From VRUE01 sp045805805 (GTDB lineage Bacteria > Actinomycetota > Thermoleophilia > Solirubrobacterales > 70-9): a stretch of DNA of 8,031 nucleotides. Under the pieces are notes generated by a model. The model was not told the origin of the DNA and did no database searches. It saw only the letters and a program-made list of their open reading frames with translations. Within the stretch, counting starts at the first letter, position 1; every line of letters starts with the position of its first letter. The DNA is taken from NCBI GenBank assembly GCA_045805805.1, contig JBJMKO010000076.1:1-8031 (forward strand). Direction: 5' to 3'. Of this stretch, positions 5,332-8,031 are shown in pieces. A program made the translations under genes and the position numbers.

Positions 5332-6583
5332 GGCTCGGTCGGCTCCTTTTTGCGGCAGGCGAGCGCCCGCCCTCGACGACGCGCAGTTTGCCAGCGCCGG
5401 CGGTCCCCCCGCGGGCGACGCCTAGGATCAGGCCGACGGCGAGGAGAGTGACGAGCAGGCTGCTGTTGCCGTAGGAGACGAAAGGCAGCGGAACCCCGGT
5501 CAGCGGCGCCAGGCCCATCACGGCGAAGAGGTTGATCGTCGCCTGCACCATGATCAGCGAGGTGAGGCCGGCGACGAGCAGCTTCGAGTAACGGTCTCTG
5601 GCCCGCTGGGCGACGCGCAGGCCGGCGTAGCCGAGCAGCGAGAAGAGGCCGACGATGCCGAGGATTCCGAACATGCCCAGCTCCTCGCCGATCACGGCGG
5701 AGATCATGTCGGTGTGGGCCTCGGGCAGAAAGCCGGCCTTCCCCACGCCGTTGCCGATGCCCACGCCGAAGATACCGCCGGAGCCGAGTGCGATCTTCGC
5801 CTGGGCGGCCTGGAATCCGGCTCCCGCGGCATCCGAGCCCGGATGGAGGAAGCCGGTCAGGCGTTCCATCCGGTAGGGCTCGACCACGGTCATCAACAGT
5901 GCCAGCGCTCCTAGACCGAGCGCGATCTTGCCGAGGTCGACCGGGCGAGCGCCGGCGGCGAGCAGGGTCGCGCCGACCGCGAAGGCGACGACCATCGCCG
6001 TGCCGAGGTCGGGCTCGGCGACGATCAGCAGGCAGGTGCCGCCGGTGACGAGCAGGACCGGCATCAGGCCGGAGAGGTCCCGCACCCGCTTCGGTTCCCG
6101 CGCCAGCAGGTCGGCCGCGTAGAGGATCAGCGCCAGCTTGGCCAGCTCGGACGGCTGGAACTGCAGCGAGCTGGGACCGATCCAGCGGCTGGCGCCGTTG
6201 GCGCTGGAGCCGGCGACGAGGACGGCGAGGAGGAGGAGGAGCGAGCCGATCAGAAGGGCCGGGGTGAGGCGGCGGATCGCGACGAGACCGTGGCGCGCCG
6301 CTAGGTGCATGGCGAGGAGGCCGACGGCCCCGATCATCAGCGTTCGCTTCAGATAGAAGGCGCTGTTGGCGAGGTTGCCGTCGCTGAGCACCTGCGTGGT
6401 CGAGCTGGCCGAGAAGACCATCACCGCGCCGAAGGCGAGCAGGCAGAGAGTCGCGGTCAGCAGCAGGTTGTACTCGGTCGGGTGCGCGACGGCACGCGAT
6501 CTCTTCTTCTTGGCCTTGGCCTTTGCGGCCTTCCCCTTGGCGGGCTTGGCGATGCGGCCGCCGGTGAGCGCGCGGGCGCTCAC
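5240..6583 (-). CDS. ftsW: Septal peptidoglycan glycosyltransferase FtsW (SEDS family)
   Basis: FtsW is the polytopic membrane polymerase that joins lipid II into glycan strands at the septum, working with a class B PBP. The 447-residue frame starts at a GTG in a GTGA overlap with murD, with GGAG at 6594-6597 ten bases upstream. After a basic N-terminal tail it shows the SEDS hallmarks in order: NGASRWIG (129-136), QPSELAK (143-149), EPDLG (190-194), the long extracellular-loop signature ending LPEAHTDMISAVIGEELG (286-303), whose D292 matches the proposed catalytic Asp of E. coli FtsW, and PLTGVPLPFVSYGNSS (360-375). Many Leu/Ala/Val-rich segments fit about ten membrane helices. The FtsW/RodA choice rests on the position in the dcw cluster. 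The N-terminus (residues 12-30) is an unusual Ala/Lys tract. The C-terminal tail from about residue 412 is Arg-rich and overlaps murG by 92 bp, so the true C-terminus is uncertain. Confidence 0.95.
   Translation of the reverse strand: MSARALTGGRIAKPAKGKAAKAKAKKKRSRAVAHPTEYNLLLTATLCLLAFGAVMVFSASSTTQVLSDGNLANSAFYLKRTLMIGAVGLLAMHLAARHGLVAIRRLTPALLIGSLLLLLAVLVAGSSANGASRWIGPSSLQFQPSELAKLALILYAADLLAREPKRVRDLSGLMPVLLVTGGTCLLIVAEPDLGTAMVVAFAVGATLLAAGARPVDLGKIALGLGALALLMTVVEPYRMERLTGFLHPGSDAAGAGFQAAQAKIALGSGGIFGVGIGNGVGKAGFLPEAHTDMISAVIGEELGMFGILGIVGLFSLLGYAGLRVAQRARDRYSKLLVAGLTSLIMVQATINLFAVMGLAPLTGVPLPFVSYGNSSLLVTLLAVGLILGVARGGTAGAGKLRVVEGGRSPAAKRSRPSRGKSTQNRSGSGGNRRPRRAGDGRRRRASG
5343..5348 (-). 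promoter_or_regulatory. Ribosome binding site of murG
   Basis: AAGGAG on the minus strand, within a run AAAAAGGAG, lies 11 bases before the murG GTG at 5331-5329. It matters because it fixes the murG start inside the ftsW reading frame and so makes the long ftsW/murG overlap believable. The same A5 run is where a one-base slip would give FtsW a different end (see findings). Confidence 0.65.
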
Positions 6584-7950
6584 GAGCGCAGCGCTCCGAC
6601 GATCTCGCGGAAGCGCTCGCCGCGCGCCTCGAAGCTCTCGAAGGCGTCAAAGCTGGCGCAAGCGGGCGAGAGCAGCACCGTCTCCCCCGGGCGCGCCGTG
6701 ATGGCGGCCTTTTGCACCGCCTCCTCGAGGTCGCCGCAGTGGTGCAGTGCGACGTCGGACTCGATCGCCGGCGCAAGCTCCTCGGCCAGCCGTCCTGCCG
6801 AGGCGCCGGTCAGGTAGCAGGCGACGCAGCACTCGCGAACCGGGTCGAGCAGCGGTCTGTAGGGCTCACCCTTCTCGCTGCCGCCGAGGATCGCATGCAC
6901 TCCTCCCTCGAAGGCCCGCAGGCCGACCGTCGCCGAGGCGACGTTGGTCGCCTTGGAGTCGTTGACGAAGCGCACGCCAGCGAGCTCGGCGACCGGCTCG
7001 AGCCGGTGCGGGACGCCGGCGAAACCGCGCAGGCCCTCGCGCACGGCGTCGCGGTCGAGTCCCATGGAGAGCGCCGCAGCGGCCACGGCCATCGCGTTGG
7101 CGGCGTTGTGCTCGCCGAGGATGCCCAGCTCGTCGACCGCGAGCAGCGGCTCGCCGTCGTAGAAGATCGTTCCCTCGGCGAGGGCAACCTCGCACTCGGG
7201 ACCGGCGCCATGGCAGAAGGCGACGCGGCGCGCGCAGCCACCAAGATCGATGTCGGCCAGGGCCGGGTCGTCGGCGTTGTAGACGGCGACGTCGTCGTTG
7301 CCCTGCCTGGCGAAGATCTGCAGCTTGGCTTCCAGATAGAAGCCCAGGTCTTCGTGCCGGTCGAGATGGTCGGGCGCAAGGTTGAGGAAGACTGCGCACT
7401 CCGGGGCGAAGCCATTGACGTCTTCGAGCTGGAAGCTCGACGCCTCGCAGATCACAGTCGCGTCCGGGTCGACCTCGCCGGCCAGCGCCGAGAGCGGCGT
7501 GCCGACGTTGCCGGCCACGGCCACAGGCTCCCCGGCAGTCCGATAAACGTGCCCAAGCCACTCGACCACGGTCGTCTTCCCGTTGGTCCCGGTCACGGCC
7601 ACGAACCGGTTCGGGATCGCCCGCCAGGCAACCTCCAGCTCCCCGACCACGTCCACCCCACGCTCCATTGCCTCCGAAATCACCGCAGCCTCGCGAGGCA
7701 CCCCAGGACTCTTCACCACGGTCCGGATCCCCTCGAGGAGCACAAGTCCGTCTGCATCCAGAAAGACTTCGACACCAACCCCCCGAAGCCCTGCAGCCCC
7801 ATCCGGCCGCCCAGAATCGACCCCTCTGACGGCCTCGCCGCGACCAGCAAGAAGCCGAGCAACCGCCTGCCCCGACCGAGCCAACCCCACAACCAGGAAC
7901 GGACCCTCCGGAAGCTCGGGGCGAAGCTTTCTAGGCGGCGGCGCGGACAT
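6580..7950 (-). CDS. murD: UDP-N-acetylmuramoyl-L-alanine--D-glutamate ligase MurD
   Basis: MurD is the cytoplasmic ATP-dependent ligase that adds D-glutamate to UDP-MurNAc-L-Ala in peptidoglycan precursor synthesis. From the ATG at 7950 the protein has 456 residues, close to the family norm. The order of motifs is standard: an N-terminal UDP-binding Rossmann segment (VVGLARSG near residue 20), the ATP-binding loop GTNGKTT at 121-127, an AGNVGTPLS motif, the EASSFQLE and LAPDHLDRH motifs of the central domain, then HRLEPV, NDSKATN and the C-terminal SPACASFDAFESFEARGERF. The ATG is preferred over the GTG at 8028 because the extra 26 residues are not MurD-like, although no strong Shine-Dalgarno sequence precedes the ATG. 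The TGA overlaps the ftsW GTG by 4 bp. The first 150 codons use glycine and arginine codons very differently from the rest (see findings). The identification is secure; the exact start is less so. Confidence 0.96.
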   Translation of the reverse strand: MSAPPPRKLRPELPEGPFLVVGLARSGQAVARLLAGRGEAVRGVDSGRPDGAAGLRGVGVEVFLDADGLVLLEGIRTVVKSPGVPREAAVISEAMERGVDVVGELEVAWRAIPNRFVAVTGTNGKTTVVEWLGHVYRTAGEPVAVAGNVGTPLSALAGEVDPDATVICEASSFQLEDVNGFAPECAVFLNLAPDHLDRHEDLGFYLEAKLQIFARQGNDDVAVYNADDPALADIDLGGCARRVAFCHGAGPECEVALAEGTIFYDGEPLLAVDELGILGEHNAANAMAVAAAALSMGLDRDAVREGLRGFAGVPHRLEPVAELAGVRFVNDSKATNVASATVGLRAFEGGVHAILGGSEKGEPYRPLLDPVRECCVACYLTGASAGRLAEELAPAIESDVALHHCGDLEEAVQKAAITARPGETVLLSPACASFDAFESFEARGERFREIVGALRS

Positions 7951-8031
7951 CAGGGATAGCTTCGCGCTAAACCCGGTCGGCCCTGTACGACTGTCGACAG
8001 GGACGTCGGGCGACCCTTCCCAAAACACTCA
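7951..8031. other. Unassigned leader upstream of murD
   Basis: This 81-bp stretch runs from the window edge to the murD start and I cannot assign it to a gene. In one minus-strand frame it is open from the edge to a TGA at 7952-7950 that overlaps the murD ATG (TGATG). An upstream gene, usually mraY in this gene order, could therefore end there by translational coupling, but the 26 residues readable do not resemble an MraY C-terminus that I recognise. A second frame ends in TAG, and the murD frame itself has a TGA at 8031-8029. The segment includes a perfect 10-bp palindrome, CTGTCGACAG, at 7991-8000. I see no convincing promoter. Confidence 0.4.

Noticed and set aside
6215..6245. A GAG/GGA repeat run as a microsatellite
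   Set aside because: It is a run of CTC leucine codons within a membrane helix of FtsW (residues 115-119 and around) and needs no other explanation.
6712..7959. A 415-residue open frame on the plus strand opposite murD
   Set aside because: It is a long antisense frame caused by strong third-position GC bias. Its composition (Arg, Asp, Val, Gly) mirrors the MurD codons and no domain is visible.
1..8031. A search for CRISPR arrays, tRNA or rRNA genes, insertion sequences, or defence and biosynthetic systems
   Set aside because: No repeat-spacer pattern, cloverleaf, rRNA-like stretch or transposase was seen. The DNA is filled by seven core division and cell wall genes.

Overview
The window is a GC-rich, tightly packed stretch of a division and cell wall (dcw) cluster. 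Every gene lies on the minus strand, so transcription runs from high to low coordinates: murD, ftsW, murG, murC, murB, ftsQ, ftsZ. The base composition, the gene order with murB between murC and ftsQ, the actinobacterial form of the FtsZ glycine loop (GEGGGTGTG) and the overall look of FtsQ suggest a high-GC actinomycetote, possibly of the Thermoleophilia/Solirubrobacterales type. That placement is an inference from family resemblance, not a database result.

Layout. Positions 7951-8031 are a short unassigned leader upstream of murD. From 7950 to 1351 six genes follow with no gaps. Four of the five junctions in this block (murD/ftsW, murG/murC, murC/murB, murB/ftsQ) are 4-bp GTGA or ATGA stop/start overlaps. 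The ftsW/murG junction is a longer 92-bp overlap, and murG has its own Shine-Dalgarno site there. Positions 1120-1350 are the only sizeable non-coding gap. It holds a near-consensus sigma-70-type promoter for ftsZ and two inverted repeats that bracket it. ftsZ (1119-40) is followed at the window edge by a perfect GC-rich hairpin, likely its terminator.

How the genes work together. MurC, MurD and MurB are cytoplasmic enzymes of UDP-MurNAc-peptide synthesis. MurG makes lipid II on the inner face of the membrane. FtsW polymerises lipid II at the septum. FtsQ is the bitopic divisome scaffold and FtsZ the cytoskeletal ring.

No new mobile, defence or biosynthetic system is visible. Most of the window is ordinary core housekeeping DNA. 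The points worth a second look are: an FtsQ that seems to lack the whole POTRA domain; an abrupt change of codon usage inside murD near position 7500; the ftsW/murG overlap with a possible slippage site; and the paired palindromes around the ftsZ promoter.
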